Shown here piece by piece: positions 16,244 through 24,338 of a stretch of 64,000 bases of DNA (position 1 is the stretch's first letter; every line of letters starts with the position of its first letter). Position numbers and translations under genes: made by a program. The stretch spans positions 248,001 to 312,000 of the forward strand of contig NZ_RBAL01000005.1 in the NCBI RefSeq assembly GCF_003626535.1, given 5' to 3'. The notes beneath the pieces are model-generated. The model had not been told where the DNA came from. It saw only the letters and a list, made by a program, of their open reading frames with translations, and made no database searches. The DNA is from Streptomyces hoynatensis (GTDB taxonomy: Bacteria; Actinomycetota; Actinomycetes; Streptomycetales; Streptomycetaceae).

Positions 16244-18355
16244 TCAGGCGCCGGTGGGGGGCTTGGGGGCGTGCTGGCAGTGGACGTAGCGGGCCTTGGT
16301 TCCGGTGCCGACGCGGACGGCTTCGCCGCTTCGCACCCATGCCTTGAGCCAGCCGACGACGGTTTGCCGGGAGGTGCCGAACTCGCCGGCCAGCTCCCGC
16401 GCGATGGCCGAGGCCCCGGTTCCCTGGGGTCCCGCGGCGAAGAGAAGGGCGAGCGCGGCCTCGCGGGCATCGGTCTGCTCGGGCTGCTCGCTCTCGCGGC
16501 CGGTGGTCCAGGTTGTGGGGTCCGACCAGTCCGTGCCGTCGTCCTGCTCGTGGTCGTCACCGCGCTCCGGGATGGCGTCGGGGGCCTGGAACATGGCCTC
16601 CAGCTCCTTCACGCTGGGCGTGGTGACCTCCCGGGGCTGGTCCCAGGAAGCGGTCGCCTTCCACTCGCGCACCGGCCGCCCTTCCCCCGCTTCGGTCGTG
16701 CGGCCGGCGGCGAGGGTGGTGGCGTGCTGGTCGGCCCACAGGTGGCCGCAGCGCTCCAGCGTCCAGCGGTCGGTGTAGTCGGCCCCGGCGGCCTTGAGCG
16801 AGGGGCCGTCGAGGGTGGGTCGGCGGGTGGCGGTGGCCGCACAGACCTCCTCGATCAGGGAGGGGGTGATGCGTTCCTGCCGCCCCTTCTCGGGGGCCTT
16901 GCCCTCGGTGCCCACGAGCAGGGAGCCGGGTCCGTCGAACGCGTCCTCGATGCTCAGGGCCCGCCAGCCGAAGGTGTAGCCGAGTTCGGAGTCCTCGGTG
17001 GCGCCGGTGCACACCCGGTTGGACGCCTGCTTGCGCACCATGGGATCGGGAAGCACGTCCTGAGTGACGCGCAGCACGGAGACGACCGCGCGGATCGCCA
17101 TGGCGCGGGCGATGCGGATGACCTCGGAGATGCCGGCCATGACCTGCCGGGCCTCGCGGGTGGCGGCGACTTCGGCGCCCTCGTCCACCACGATCACGAT
17201 CTCGGGCAGGGTGGGGCCGACGGGAAGCTTGTCGTCGTCGGCGTCCCTCATGTGCTGCTGGTAGGCGACCTTGCGGGCCTTGGCGATGCGCACCGCGGCC
17301 CGCAGCATCCTGGTTGCCTCCTTCGGGGTGGAGGCGGCCCAGTCCACGCCGGGGGCAGGGATGTCGGCCCCGGACCAGCGGGAGCCCTCGGCTCCAGTCT
17401 GCGCCTCGCGCCAGGCGTGCAGCCAGGGCAGGGCCAGGGAGCCGCCGTTGAGGTCGATCACCCACACCAGCGTGTCGTTGGTCTGGTTCAGGCGGGCGAT
17501 GAGGCGGTGCAGCCAGTTCGTCTTGCCCGTGCCCGTGGTCCCGGCCACGATCGTGGAAGCCTGCCGCAGGTCCAGCTCCGCGGCCCCGCCGTCGGACAGC
17601 AGGGCCAGCGGGATCGGGTTGTTGACCGTGGTCACCTCTGCCATCTCGGCGACGGGGAAGGGGAGTTCCTGTCCGGCCAGAGACTTGGTGGTCACCTTGA
17701 TGAGGACCAGACGGCGCGAAAGCCCGTCGTGAACGCTGATCCCGCAGCCCGTGGGCAAGTCGAGGTCGGCGGCCAGCGCCGGGCCGCGCTCGGCGATGGC
17801 CTTGCGGGTCACCCCTCCGGCGGGGAGCTTGACTTCGAGGGTGTAGCCGCAGCCGGTGGGCCAGTGCTCGATGCCGACGACTTCCACGCCGTCGATGCGG
17901 CAGACCCGGGCGATCCGGTCGATCCAGTCGGCGGCCATCTGGCGGCGGGTGCCGATGGCCAGCAGCGTGGCGCGCCGCGACTGCTCGGTCACCTCGTGCG
18001 CCGCGAACCCTGCCCCGAGCGTTCCCGCGGCGACGCCGCCGACGGCGAGGACGCCGAGGGCGGTCAGGGAGGCGGGCCCGCCGGTGGCCAGAGCCCACGA
18101 GGACCAGCCGCCGGCGGCCAGGCAGCAGGTGGTGCGGAAGGCGACGCTGGCACGAGACAGGCGGCGGCGGATACCGGCGGCGGCCGTGCCGAGGGCTCCC
18201 GCCGCTCCGGCCGCGGCGGCCCAACCGGCGGGCATCCCGGCCGCCGAGGCCAGGGCGGTGGTGGTGAACGTCCCGGCGGTGGCGTTGAGCGTGCCGGACA
18301 CCATGCCGTGTCCCGCACTCCAATCCACCCGGGCCGTAGGGTTCTTGCTGCTCAA
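16244..18355 (-). CDS. FtsK/SpoIIIE-type DNA translocase, TraB-like
   Basis: A 703-aa membrane-anchored ATPase that should move double-stranded AICE DNA into the recipient. Two hydrophobic stretches lie in about residues 20-140, followed by a soluble linker. The motor has Walker A TIVAGTTGTGKTNWLHRL (about 267-284) and Walker B EIVIVVDEGAEV (about 380-391), with RVTQDVLPDPMVRKQASNRV further on. The last 70 residues are a winged-helix (LLFAAGPQGTGASAIARELA, TSRQTVVGWLKAWVRSG), the position where TraB reads its 8-bp repeats. Start is uncertain: TTG 18355 with GGAAGG about 10 bases upstream, or ATG 18304. A strong hairpin (18381-18419) lies just upstream. Confidence 0.9.
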   Translation of the reverse strand: MSSKNPTARVDWSAGHGMVSGTLNATAGTFTTTALASAAGMPAGWAAAAGAAGALGTAAAGIRRRLSRASVAFRTTCCLAAGGWSSWALATGGPASLTALGVLAVGGVAAGTLGAGFAAHEVTEQSRRATLLAIGTRRQMAADWIDRIARVCRIDGVEVVGIEHWPTGCGYTLEVKLPAGGVTRKAIAERGPALAADLDLPTGCGISVHDGLSRRLVLIKVTTKSLAGQELPFPVAEMAEVTTVNNPIPLALLSDGGAAELDLRQASTIVAGTTGTGKTNWLHRLIARLNQTNDTLVWVIDLNGGSLALPWLHAWREAQTGAEGSRWSGADIPAPGVDWAASTPKEATRMLRAAVRIAKARKVAYQQHMRDADDDKLPVGPTLPEIVIVVDEGAEVAATREARQVMAGISEVIRIARAMAIRAVVSVLRVTQDVLPDPMVRKQASNRVCTGATEDSELGYTFGWRALSIEDAFDGPGSLLVGTEGKAPEKGRQERITPSLIEEVCAATATRRPTLDGPSLKAAGADYTDRWTLERCGHLWADQHATTLAAGRTTEAGEGRPVREWKATASWDQPREVTTPSVKELEAMFQAPDAIPERGDDHEQDDGTDWSDPTTWTTGRESEQPEQTDAREAALALLFAAGPQGTGASAIARELAGEFGTSRQTVVGWLKAWVRSGEAVRVGTGTKARYVHCQHAPKPPTGA

Positions 18356-18447
18356 GACGCTGCATCCTTCCTGGAACAAGGCCGCGGCCCCGGCCTCGTT
18401 GCGAGGTCTGGGCCGCGGCGGCCGTTGTTCGGTGTGGGGTGGGTGGG

Positions 18448-19932
18448 TCAGACGTTCCACTTCCGCTCGGCGTCCAGGCCGTTGCGGGGGTTCTCGCCGC
18501 GCTCGATGTCCGCGGCGTGGACGCGGCGGTAGACCACCGGAACCTCCTCGAGGGCGGCCACCACGCGGTTCATCACGCGGTACCCCTCGCCCATCTCCTC
18601 GACCACCTTCGGGTCGACCGGAAGCTTCTCCCGGGAAATCTCGGCCAGGACCCGCAGGGTTTCCTGCACGGTGCCGAGGGCGGTGGGCAGGTCGTCGATG
18701 AGCGCCTGGAACTCGGGCATGTACTCGGGGTCGAAGGTCTGGGCGGCCTGAAGCATCACCTCTGCCGCATCCGACAGGCGCGTGAAGGCCGTGCCGGTCG
18801 TCTCGGACATGGAACCCTCCCTCGGGGTGTTGGACTTGCCGAACTCCACGCGGCCCGCCGCCTGGCCCGCGCCCACCGGTGCCTTCGTCCGCTGCCGGCG
18901 GCGGGCGGGGTCGTTGACCTGCTCGGCGGGAACCGGCACCTCCTTGGGCGGGTTCGTGCCGAGGACGGCCGCGTCCCTCTTTGCTCGCGCGGCGCGCGCC
19001 CGGTTCGACAACCGGGCCCACACCGCGCGCATGTGGCCGAAGGCGCGGCCGGGGTGGCGCCAGTTCCACAGGCCCGACAGCACCCCCACCGCGCTGGCCA
19101 TCAGACCCGCACCGGCCATCCGGGCCCGGTAGCGTAAGCCGGAACGACGCAGCGCCTTCGCCGTGGCCCGCGGCCCCGGCGCCTTCTCTCCCTGCAGCGG
19201 GGCGCCGGGCTTGGGGTCGAGCCCCGCGCTCTTGCGGGCCCTCTCCACCCCCTTGGCCACCCGCCGCGCCGCACGCCGGTCAGCCTTCGCCGCACGCGCC
19301 GACGCCCCGGCCTGCCAACGGTTGCGGCCCTGCGCGACCCACGCGCCCGGGCCCTGCCGACGACCGGCACCCGCGCGCTCGCCCCGGCCGGGGGAAGCCG
19401 CCCGGTCGGCCCCGGCCGGGCCCTTGTCCGGACGCCTCGGGAACCCGCCCGTCGTCGGCCCGGCCCCGCCCGCGCCCTGGGACACGCGGCGAGGTGAGGG
19501 CGACGGGCCGCGGCGCGGCGAAGGCACCGGGCCCCTACGGCCCGCACCGGGCGCCGGGGCCGGGGTTCGGGCGAAGGTTCCCCACCCAGCCGCGGCGTGG
19601 TATCCGCCGGCCGGGGCACGGTGACGGCCGTGCGGCCTTGGCGGGCGGGCCGCCGAGGCCGGAAAGCTGAAGGCGCCACGGCGGCGGTTGACCACCCGCC
19701 TCACGGCACCACCCGCCGCCGCCACGCCCACCGCCGCACCCGCCGCGGCCAGCCCCACGGGGCCCGCGACGGACAGCGCTCCGGCGGCCACCAGACCGGC
19801 CGCGTTCGCCCCACCGGCCAGCAGCGGCCTTCCCGGCAACGCGCCCGGCACGGCGGCCGGAGTGGCCGGACTCGGCGGTTCCGGTGGCGGAATCGGTGCT
19901 TCCACCACCACCTGCGTGCTCGTATCCGACAT
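18448..19932 (-). CDS. AICE transfer-associated membrane protein, possibly two fused genes
   Basis: A 494-aa protein. Residues 1-75 hold Gly/Ala-rich hydrophobic helices (GANAAGLVAAGALSVAGPVG, AAAGAAVGVAAAGGAV), 80-300 are very basic and low-complexity, a hydrophobic helix follows at about 300-320 (AGAGLMASAVGVLSGLWNW), and 375-494 is a compact acidic helical domain (TRLSDAAEVMLQAAQTF to RGENPRNGLDAERKWNV). ATG 19932 has GGAGGAC upstream. An internal ATG at 18808-18810 has a perfect GGGAGGG Shine-Dalgarno and opens the 120-aa C-terminal domain, so that part is probably also made separately. Not recognised beyond its place next to the translocase; a transfer or spread role is inferred. Confidence 0.75.
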   Translation of the reverse strand: MSDTSTQVVVEAPIPPPEPPSPATPAAVPGALPGRPLLAGGANAAGLVAAGALSVAGPVGLAAAGAAVGVAAAGGAVRRVVNRRRGAFSFPASAARPPRPHGRHRAPAGGYHAAAGWGTFARTPAPAPGAGRRGPVPSPRRGPSPSPRRVSQGAGGAGPTTGGFPRRPDKGPAGADRAASPGRGERAGAGRRQGPGAWVAQGRNRWQAGASARAAKADRRAARRVAKGVERARKSAGLDPKPGAPLQGEKAPGPRATAKALRRSGLRYRARMAGAGLMASAVGVLSGLWNWRHPGRAFGHMRAVWARLSNRARAARAKRDAAVLGTNPPKEVPVPAEQVNDPARRRQRTKAPVGAGQAAGRVEFGKSNTPREGSMSETTGTAFTRLSDAAEVMLQAAQTFDPEYMPEFQALIDDLPTALGTVQETLRVLAEISREKLPVDPKVVEEMGEGYRVMNRVVAALEEVPVVYRRVHAADIERGENPRNGLDAERKWNV

Positions 19933-19969
19933 GCTGAAGTCCTCCATCACCCGTCGTGGTTGTTGGGGA

Positions 19970-20011
19970 CCGGCGCGGCCCACGTGCTGCCAGGCCAGGG
20001 GGCCGCGCCGG
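19970..20011 (-). promoter_or_regulatory. Strong intergenic hairpin in the tra operon
   Basis: CCGGCGCGGCCC (19970-19981) pairs perfectly with 20000-20011 across an 18-base loop, between the 20018 gene and the 18448 gene. A comparable hairpin (18381-18390 with 18410-18419) precedes the translocase. They may stabilise processed transcripts or attenuate the operon between genes. Confidence 0.55.
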
Positions 20012-20017
20012 GAATAC

Positions 20018-20353
20018 TCACAAGCCGAACAGGTCGCGCTGGGCCGCTTCCGGGCGGCCACGGGCGGCGCGGTTGGCGGTGCGTCGGGCGCCGTCGCGGC
20101 AGGGCGGGCACCATGCGCGCAGGTGCTCGCGGGCAAGGCGGGCGGCGGCGAGGCCGGTGACGGTCGGGTCGGCCGGGGCGGCGATCAGGCGCACGGGGCC
20201 GCCGCGCTTGCGGGCGGGCCGGTCGTGCTCGTGCGGGCAGCGTCCCTGCCCGGACTTGTGCGGGTTGCCGCACTCCCCGCGGCACTGGCAACGCCACCCG
20301 GCCGCACGCATCACCCGACGCCACGCGTCGGCGTAGGCGATCGGCTCGCTCAT
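20018..20353 (-). CDS. Small Cys/His-rich protein
   Basis: A 111-aa protein coupled to the upstream gene by a four-base overlap (ATG 20353, stop of the previous gene 20350). The N-terminal half has CQCRGECGNPHKSGQGRC followed by HEHDRP, and WCPPC occurs near residue 80, a pattern like an HNH or zinc-finger fold with four Cys and two His. The C-terminus is basic. An HNH-like nuclease or DNA-binding role is possible, but the catalytic His-Asn-His spacing is not clear. Confidence 0.75.
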   Translation of the reverse strand: MSEPIAYADAWRRVMRAAGWRCQCRGECGNPHKSGQGRCPHEHDRPARKRGGPVRLIAAPADPTVTGLAAARLAREHLRAWCPPCRDGARRTANRAARGRPEAAQRDLFGL

Positions 20354-21141
20354 GCCGCCTCCCAGGCGATATCGAAGGCGAGTTGGTGCGGGCGCGGGCA
20401 GGAGATGACCTTCAGCACCCGTTCCCGCCACCTGTGTGCGTAGCGCAGGCAGTTGGCGCAGTTCTTGTGTCCCGAGCAACCGGGCAGTGGTGGCCGGCGC
20501 CGGGCCTCGAAGGACCAGGCCAGGGAGTCAGCGGAGGTCAGGGAACTGCCGCATTCGGCAAGTCCGAGTACCTTGAACCCGAAGCCATGCAGCCGGTAGC
20601 CGCGCCCGGCCAGCGTGCCAACGATCTGCGCTGCTTCACCCGTAGCCTGGCGGCGGCACACCGAGCCGAGGCCGACGACCGGTTCGGCGGCGAGATCGAT
20701 CCCGGCCCGCTCGTAGCGGTCGGCACAGTCCTCGTAGTCCTGCCTGCGCCATCCCTGAATGACCGGGATGATCTTTAAGGCGGGGTCGATGGACTTCAGA
20801 TCCAGGTAGTTGCCCACCGTGCGGGCCAGGTGTTCAGATAGCGGCAGGCCGGTCTTGGCCACAATCCACGGCTCGCACATCCAATCCTGAGGAGCCGCCC
20901 AGGCCATCTGGCCGATCTCCCCGGCATACCGGCGTACCGCGGCGGCGTACTCGCGCGGCGGCACGGTCCAGGCACCATGCATCGACAGCTCCGTGAACCC
21001 GCCAGAGTCCAGCGCCCACCGGGAAGCCGCGCGAGGCAGTCCCTTGCGCCCCTTCAGCCGACGGTGCGAGACGAACAGTGGCACGCCCGCGGTAGCCAGC
21101 CACGCCGGGTGATGGGTGCCCAGATAGAACAAGACACTCAC
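20350..21141 (-). CDS. TGT/DpdA-like protein (tRNA-guanine transglycosylase fold)
   Basis: A 263-aa protein resembling the DpdA branch of tRNA-guanine transglycosylases, which in other systems insert 7-deazaguanines into DNA. Seen: WALDSGGFTEL (residues 42-52; compare the active-site DSGGFQ of TGT), AAPQDWMCEPWIV, PVVGLGSVCRR (compare the VGG loop) and a zinc-like site GCSGHKNCANCLRYAHRW near residues 225-242. It is shorter than bacterial TGT (about 370 aa). It overlaps both neighbours by four bases inside the transfer operon. No preQ0 synthesis genes (queC, queD, queE, folE) are in the window, so substrate supply would have to come from elsewhere. The family call is from memory of motifs. 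Confidence 0.75.
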   Translation of the reverse strand: MSVLFYLGTHHPAWLATAGVPLFVSHRRLKGRKGLPRAASRWALDSGGFTELSMHGAWTVPPREYAAAVRRYAGEIGQMAWAAPQDWMCEPWIVAKTGLPLSEHLARTVGNYLDLKSIDPALKIIPVIQGWRRQDYEDCADRYERAGIDLAAEPVVGLGSVCRRQATGEAAQIVGTLAGRGYRLHGFGFKVLGLAECGSSLTSADSLAWSFEARRRPPLPGCSGHKNCANCLRYAHRWRERVLKVISCPRPHQLAFDIAWEAA

Positions 21142-22277
21142 GCCCCCACCCCTTCCAGCTCTCCATTGGCCTTCCGAACCTCAGAGAGACGGGCGCAGAC
21201 CCAGCCGACCGACCAGCCGGTCTGGGCGGCCAGGTCACGTACCGGGGTGCCGTGAACGGCGCCCTGACGGATCGCCTCGCGGGCCTTGGCCTCGGTCATC
21301 TTCACGCGTTCACGCGTCACCTGGCCTTGCCCGGCAGGCTCCCCGCTCTGTTCACGAGGGGCCTGTTCCGGCACCCCGCCGGACTCGTTGCGCCGTTCAT
21401 GAACAGCCGGAAGCGCGGGAGCGGGGGCTGCCTGTTCACGCCGTTCAAGCGCCTCCGCCGCCCGCTCCGCCTCCCGCTCGGGCCGCTGCTGGGCGGACGC
21501 CTGGCGGGCCTGCCCGCGGGGCGCTTCCGGCCGCTGAGGCGCCTGTCGGTGCTCGGCTCGGGCCAGGGCGGCGGCGTGTTCGAGGCGCTGCCGCTCCATA
21601 CGGGCTTCGTGCTCACGCTCCTCGCGGCGCCGGGCCGCCTCCCACTCGGCGCGTTCACGCGCCAGCCGTTCGGCGTGCTCGCGATCCTGCCTCGCCTGTT
21701 CACGCGCGGCCTGTTCACGGCGTTCAAGCGCGGCCTGTTCACGCTCCCGCTCCTCACGGGCCAGGCGTTCACACTCCCTGCGCTCTTGGCGCTCGCGCTC
21801 CTCGACGGCCCGCCGCTGGTCCTCCAGCCGGGCCAGTGCCCGGGTGATGGCGCGGCGGTAGGCAAGGCTAGTCTCCGCGGTGACGATCAGCAGCAGCGGG
21901 GCCACCGCATGGACGGCGACGCCCACCGGGTCACGGGCAAGCGCGGAATCGGCGACGTTCAGACCGAGGGTCATCAAGCCGGTCATCCACCGCAGCAGCA
22001 GCGGCCAGCCCCCGCCCTTGGCATCCAGCCGGGCGAGCACGGCGTCCAGCCGCACCACGATCACGACGGCCGCGTCCACCACCAGCGGAAGAATCGGCGC
22101 CGTGGCCTCCCAGCCCGAGGGCGTGTGCCCGAGCATCAGCGGCGTGACCGTCAGGATGCTGTAGAGCATCGCCCCGGCCACGATCAGCCACGTCCCGGCG
22201 TTCAGCGCGCGCTCGGCAGCCACCACCGACTTCAAGTCCGACCGCGTCCCCGCGCCGGCGGGGAACCGGGCGCTCAC
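21138..22277 (-). CDS. DUF2637 membrane protein with coiled coil and C-terminal HTH (SpdA-like)
   Basis: A 379-aa protein with four predicted membrane helices in residues 25-145 (TWLIVAGAMLYSILTV, APILPLVVDAAVVIVV, LLRWMTGLMTLGLNVA, AVHAVAPLLLIVTAE), the DUF2637 region. Residues 150-285 are a continuous highly charged coiled coil of Glu, Arg, Gln and Ala. Residues about 325-370 form a helix-turn-helix (TPVRDLAAQTGWSVGWVCARL). ATG 22277 overlaps the previous stop. DUF2637 proteins are common in actinomycete conjugative elements, often called SpdA. A membrane-tethered DNA-binding protein that positions the element at the septum is one possibility. Confidence 0.85.
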   Translation of the reverse strand: MSARFPAGAGTRSDLKSVVAAERALNAGTWLIVAGAMLYSILTVTPLMLGHTPSGWEATAPILPLVVDAAVVIVVRLDAVLARLDAKGGGWPLLLRWMTGLMTLGLNVADSALARDPVGVAVHAVAPLLLIVTAETSLAYRRAITRALARLEDQRRAVEERERQERRECERLAREEREREQAALERREQAAREQARQDREHAERLARERAEWEAARRREEREHEARMERQRLEHAAALARAEHRQAPQRPEAPRGQARQASAQQRPEREAERAAEALERREQAAPAPALPAVHERRNESGGVPEQAPREQSGEPAGQGQVTRERVKMTEAKAREAIRQGAVHGTPVRDLAAQTGWSVGWVCARLSEVRKANGELEGVGA

Positions 22278-22462
22278 GGCGTCCCGCCTTCGACGTAGAG
22301 GAAGCGGAAGAGCGCCTGCTGAAGTTCGAGCAGATCCTCGCCGCTCTTCACGGGCGGGTAGCCGTGCCGCTCAAGCACCGCGGCCACCTCGATCGCCAAG
22401 CCGAAGGTGAACCGCCTGTCGTCGCTCGGCACGGGCCGAATCGGGTAGGCGCGTTCGCTCAC
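22274..22462 (-). CDS. Small conserved AICE protein (62 aa)
   Basis: Begins at GTG 22462 and reads SERAYPIRPVPSDD, then FGLAIEVAAVLERHGYPPV and LLELQQALFRFLY. It looks like a compact two-helix cytoplasmic protein. It overlaps its neighbours on both sides by four bases (GTGA and ATGA), so it is translated as part of the chain 22847 to 20018. Function unknown. Confidence 0.75.
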   Translation of the reverse strand: MSERAYPIRPVPSDDRRFTFGLAIEVAAVLERHGYPPVKSGEDLLELQQALFRFLYVEGGTP

Positions 22463-22581
22463 CAGACACCCCCGGCACCGAGCAGCGCGGCCAGCGGCAG
22501 GGTGACCGCGCTGCCGACCGTGCCGAGGACAGCCGCGGCAACGTCGAGCAGCGCCAGCGCGATCGAGACCTTCGCCTTCAT
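22459..22581 (-). CDS. 40-aa single-span membrane protein (SpdB-like)
   Basis: MKAKVSIALALLDVAAAVLG and the following hydrophobic stretch to GAGGVW make one or two short membrane helices with a basic N-terminus. Four-base overlaps with both neighbours support expression. Tiny membrane proteins in this position of Streptomyces conjugative elements are usually mycelial-spread (Spd) proteins; that role is inferred. Confidence 0.7.
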   Translation of the reverse strand: MKAKVSIALALLDVAAAVLGTVGSAVTLPLAALLGAGGVW

Positions 22582-22847
22582 CGCGCGACCACCGGCCCCC
22601 CACCCCACCGCGCGGCGAGCGCGAGGGCGTGAGTCTCGATCGCGGCCAGCGCCAGCGTGGTGACCGGCGCGGCAAGGTCGGGGTCGTCGGCCAGGATGTC
22701 CGCGCCGGCGTCCAGCCGCGCGGCCCGCTCCTGCTCGCTCTCGCCCTCGACGCCGAGCCACAGCTCGGGGTCGGTGCCCATGCCGAGCGCCAGCTCGACT
22801 AGGTCCTCGTCACTCAGCACCTCGTGGGTGCCGACGAACTCTCGCAT
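22578..22847 (-). CDS. Small acidic helical protein (89 aa)
   Basis: Begins MREFVGTHEVLSDEDLVELA and is acidic through about residue 60, ending in a hydrophobic helix (VTTLALAAIETHALALAA). No domain recognised. It heads a chain of coupled genes and is preceded by leader RNA copy B, so its translation may set that of the whole chain. Confidence 0.75.
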   Translation of the reverse strand: MREFVGTHEVLSDEDLVELALGMGTDPELWLGVEGESEQERAARLDAGADILADDPDLAAPVTTLALAAIETHALALAARWGGGPVVAR

Positions 22848-22926
22848 GTCAGTGTCCTGCTTCTCTCGTTGGGACAGGCAGGCGAGGCCGGTGGGCGTCC
22901 TGTTGGCGTGGAACCCACCGACCTCG
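22848..22926 (-). promoter_or_regulatory. Structured leader RNA, copy B (before the 22847 gene)
   Basis: Leftward: stem GAGGTCGGTGGG with CCCACCGGCCTC (22925-22914 with 22895-22884) and an 18-base loop TTCCACGCCAACAGGACG; then TGTCC-CAACGAGAGAAGCA-GGACA, which buries the AGGA Shine-Dalgarno. Loop and hairpin 2 blocks are the same as in copy A (15332-15410), while stem 1 differs by compensating changes (A-U here where copy A has G-C). Confidence 0.6.
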
Positions 22927-23005
22927 GGGAATCGCTCGTCAGCGGGCCGTGCCGCCGAGCGGGGTGGTCATGCTCGCCTCGAACAGCTCGGCAGCCCTCC
23001 GGCAG

Positions 23006-23224
23006 TCAGACCGTCAGCGGGTCGAGGGTGAAGAACACCGGGTTGGCATCGGCCATCTCCGGGTGCTTCTCGGTGATCTGGGCGCGCAGGTAGTCGTAGA
23101 CCTCCTTGCGGCGCGCCCCCGGGCGCAACCGCAGCTCCCCGGCCCAGCTCGCCTGGCCGCGGCCGGGAAGGTTGAGCGTGAGGATGTAGAAGTGCGTCAG
23201 CTCGGGGGCGGACTGCTCGGGCAT
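23006..23224 (-). CDS. Small hypothetical AICE protein (72 aa)
   Basis: Reads MPEQSAPELTHFYILTLNLP, then RKEVYDYLRAQITEKHPEM and ends FFTLDPLTV. It has mixed alpha/beta character with no membrane segment. ATG 23224 has GGAGG nine bases upstream, so expression is well supported. It sits alone between the 23307 gene and the leader of 22847. Function unknown. Confidence 0.75.
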   Translation of the reverse strand: MPEQSAPELTHFYILTLNLPGRGQASWAGELRLRPGARRKEVYDYLRAQITEKHPEMADANPVFFTLDPLTV

Positions 23225-23306
23225 GCGGCCTCCAGGGATGCCACGGAACACGGGACTGTCCCGGCTCCCCTCACCGCCGGTACGCGACCGGCGGATCGGG
23301 CAGCCG

Positions 23307-23747
23307 TCAGGCCGCGATACCGGCAGCGACGGCCAGCCACCCCTTGTGCCAGGACTGATCCAGCAGGTAACCCGCCGCCGGGTCCCGCCGAAGCCACTTC
23401 CCCTTACCGAGGCGGTGGGCGGCCCGGACCAGACCCCTCGGGGTTTCGTCGCGCCAGTGCCCACCGTGCCGGTCGGCGTAGTAGTGCGTGACCGCGGACA
23501 CGGCCAGCGCGGCGGCGGCGCGACCGGGGCGAACGCCGAGCTTCAGCGTCCGGTTCGCGGCCCACAGGGCGGCGGCCTGAGTCGCGGTGTACGTGGCCAC
23601 GTGCCGCAGGCAGGCACGGGCCCCCTCCGGCCCGTTGTTGCCCTTGGCGCCGGCGTCTTCGTCCCGCTGCCCCCAGTGGTCGGCCACCTCGTGCGAGGCG
23701 GTCAGCACCGCATAGACGGCGGCAAATCGGGAAGCTCGGCGGCTCAT
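23307..23747 (-). CDS. Membrane-associated protein, DUF3307-like
   Basis: A 146-aa protein with conserved-looking His/Asp motifs: SHEVADHWGQ (about 18-27), AVTHYYADRH (about 84-94) and LLDQSWHKGWL (about 127-137), among helices of moderate hydrophobicity (AAALWAANRTL, AAAALAVSAV). H-x3-D pairs across helices resemble DUF3307. ATG 23747 overlaps the stop of the 23887 gene. Function unknown; the repeated His/Asp suggests a metal site. Confidence 0.7.
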   Translation of the reverse strand: MSRRASRFAAVYAVLTASHEVADHWGQRDEDAGAKGNNGPEGARACLRHVATYTATQAAALWAANRTLKLGVRPGRAAAALAVSAVTHYYADRHGGHWRDETPRGLVRAAHRLGKGKWLRRDPAAGYLLDQSWHKGWLAVAAGIAA

Positions 23748-23887
23748 CGGGAACCGCCCCTCGACGTGGTCAGCGCGGCGACGGCCTGACCGTGCCGCCT
23801 GAGCTCGGCCTCGGCCTTCTTCCGGGCCTCCTCAGCCTTCTTGGCGGCCTCGGCCGCCTCCTGCGCGCTCGGCGCACTACGATCCAC
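23744..23887 (-). CDS. 47-aa coiled-coil protein, first gene of the leftward cluster
   Basis: Starts at GTG 23887 with AGGGAGTGATC upstream, and reads MDRSAPSAQEAAEAAKKAEE followed by a charged helix with Glu/Lys repeats, ending TSRGGSR. Its TGA overlaps the next ATG (CGATGAG), so it is coupled to 23307-23747. As the first gene after the regulatory region it probably marks the start of the leftward AICE transcript. Function unknown. Confidence 0.7.
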   Translation of the reverse strand: MDRSAPSAQEAAEAAKKAEEARKKAEAELRRHGQAVAALTTSRGGSR

Positions 23888-24338
23888 GAAGGATCACTCC
23901 CTATGCCTGTAGGTGAGTTGGTCTCAGGCCCCGGCCGGTGTTGCGAGCGCCGGTTCGGGGCCGTCTCGTGGGGCAGTCCTGCATCCCCCCGCGCATCACC
24001 GCGGTCGCGCCGATGGACGGCGGTGCGCGGTGATCACGGGCAGCTCAGGCGTCTGCGGGTTCGTGTGGCCCGAGGTGACGCGGCGGGCGTTGCCTCCTGC
24101 GCTGGTCCGGCGCCAGGCGGCACGCCCCGGTACTTCGACGAATCACTGACCCTCCCTTCGGCCGACGTGACGGGGAAAACGCACTGCAAGGGGGACTCGC
24201 GGTCCCCACCCTCCGGCCGTTGCTCGCGGTCGCCGGGCCACCTCGCCAGTACGGGCCGAAACCCTGTTTCACCTGGCCTTTAGCGGGATTGCAGCGTCCC
24301 CGCCCTCAGCTTCGGAGCAGCACAAAGAAGGCCCTCCG
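23888..24338. other. AICE regulatory region, left part
   Basis: About 450 bp between the divergent transcription units with no frame I can support. Base composition drops slightly relative to neighbours. It must contain the leftward promoter; I do not see a clear sigma-70 consensus. Short open frames on both strands lack ribosome binding sites. Confidence 0.5.

Noticed and set aside
24045..24272. 75-codon minus frame in the AICE regulatory region
   Set aside because: No Shine-Dalgarno, no recognisable motif, and it lies in the expected promoter region.
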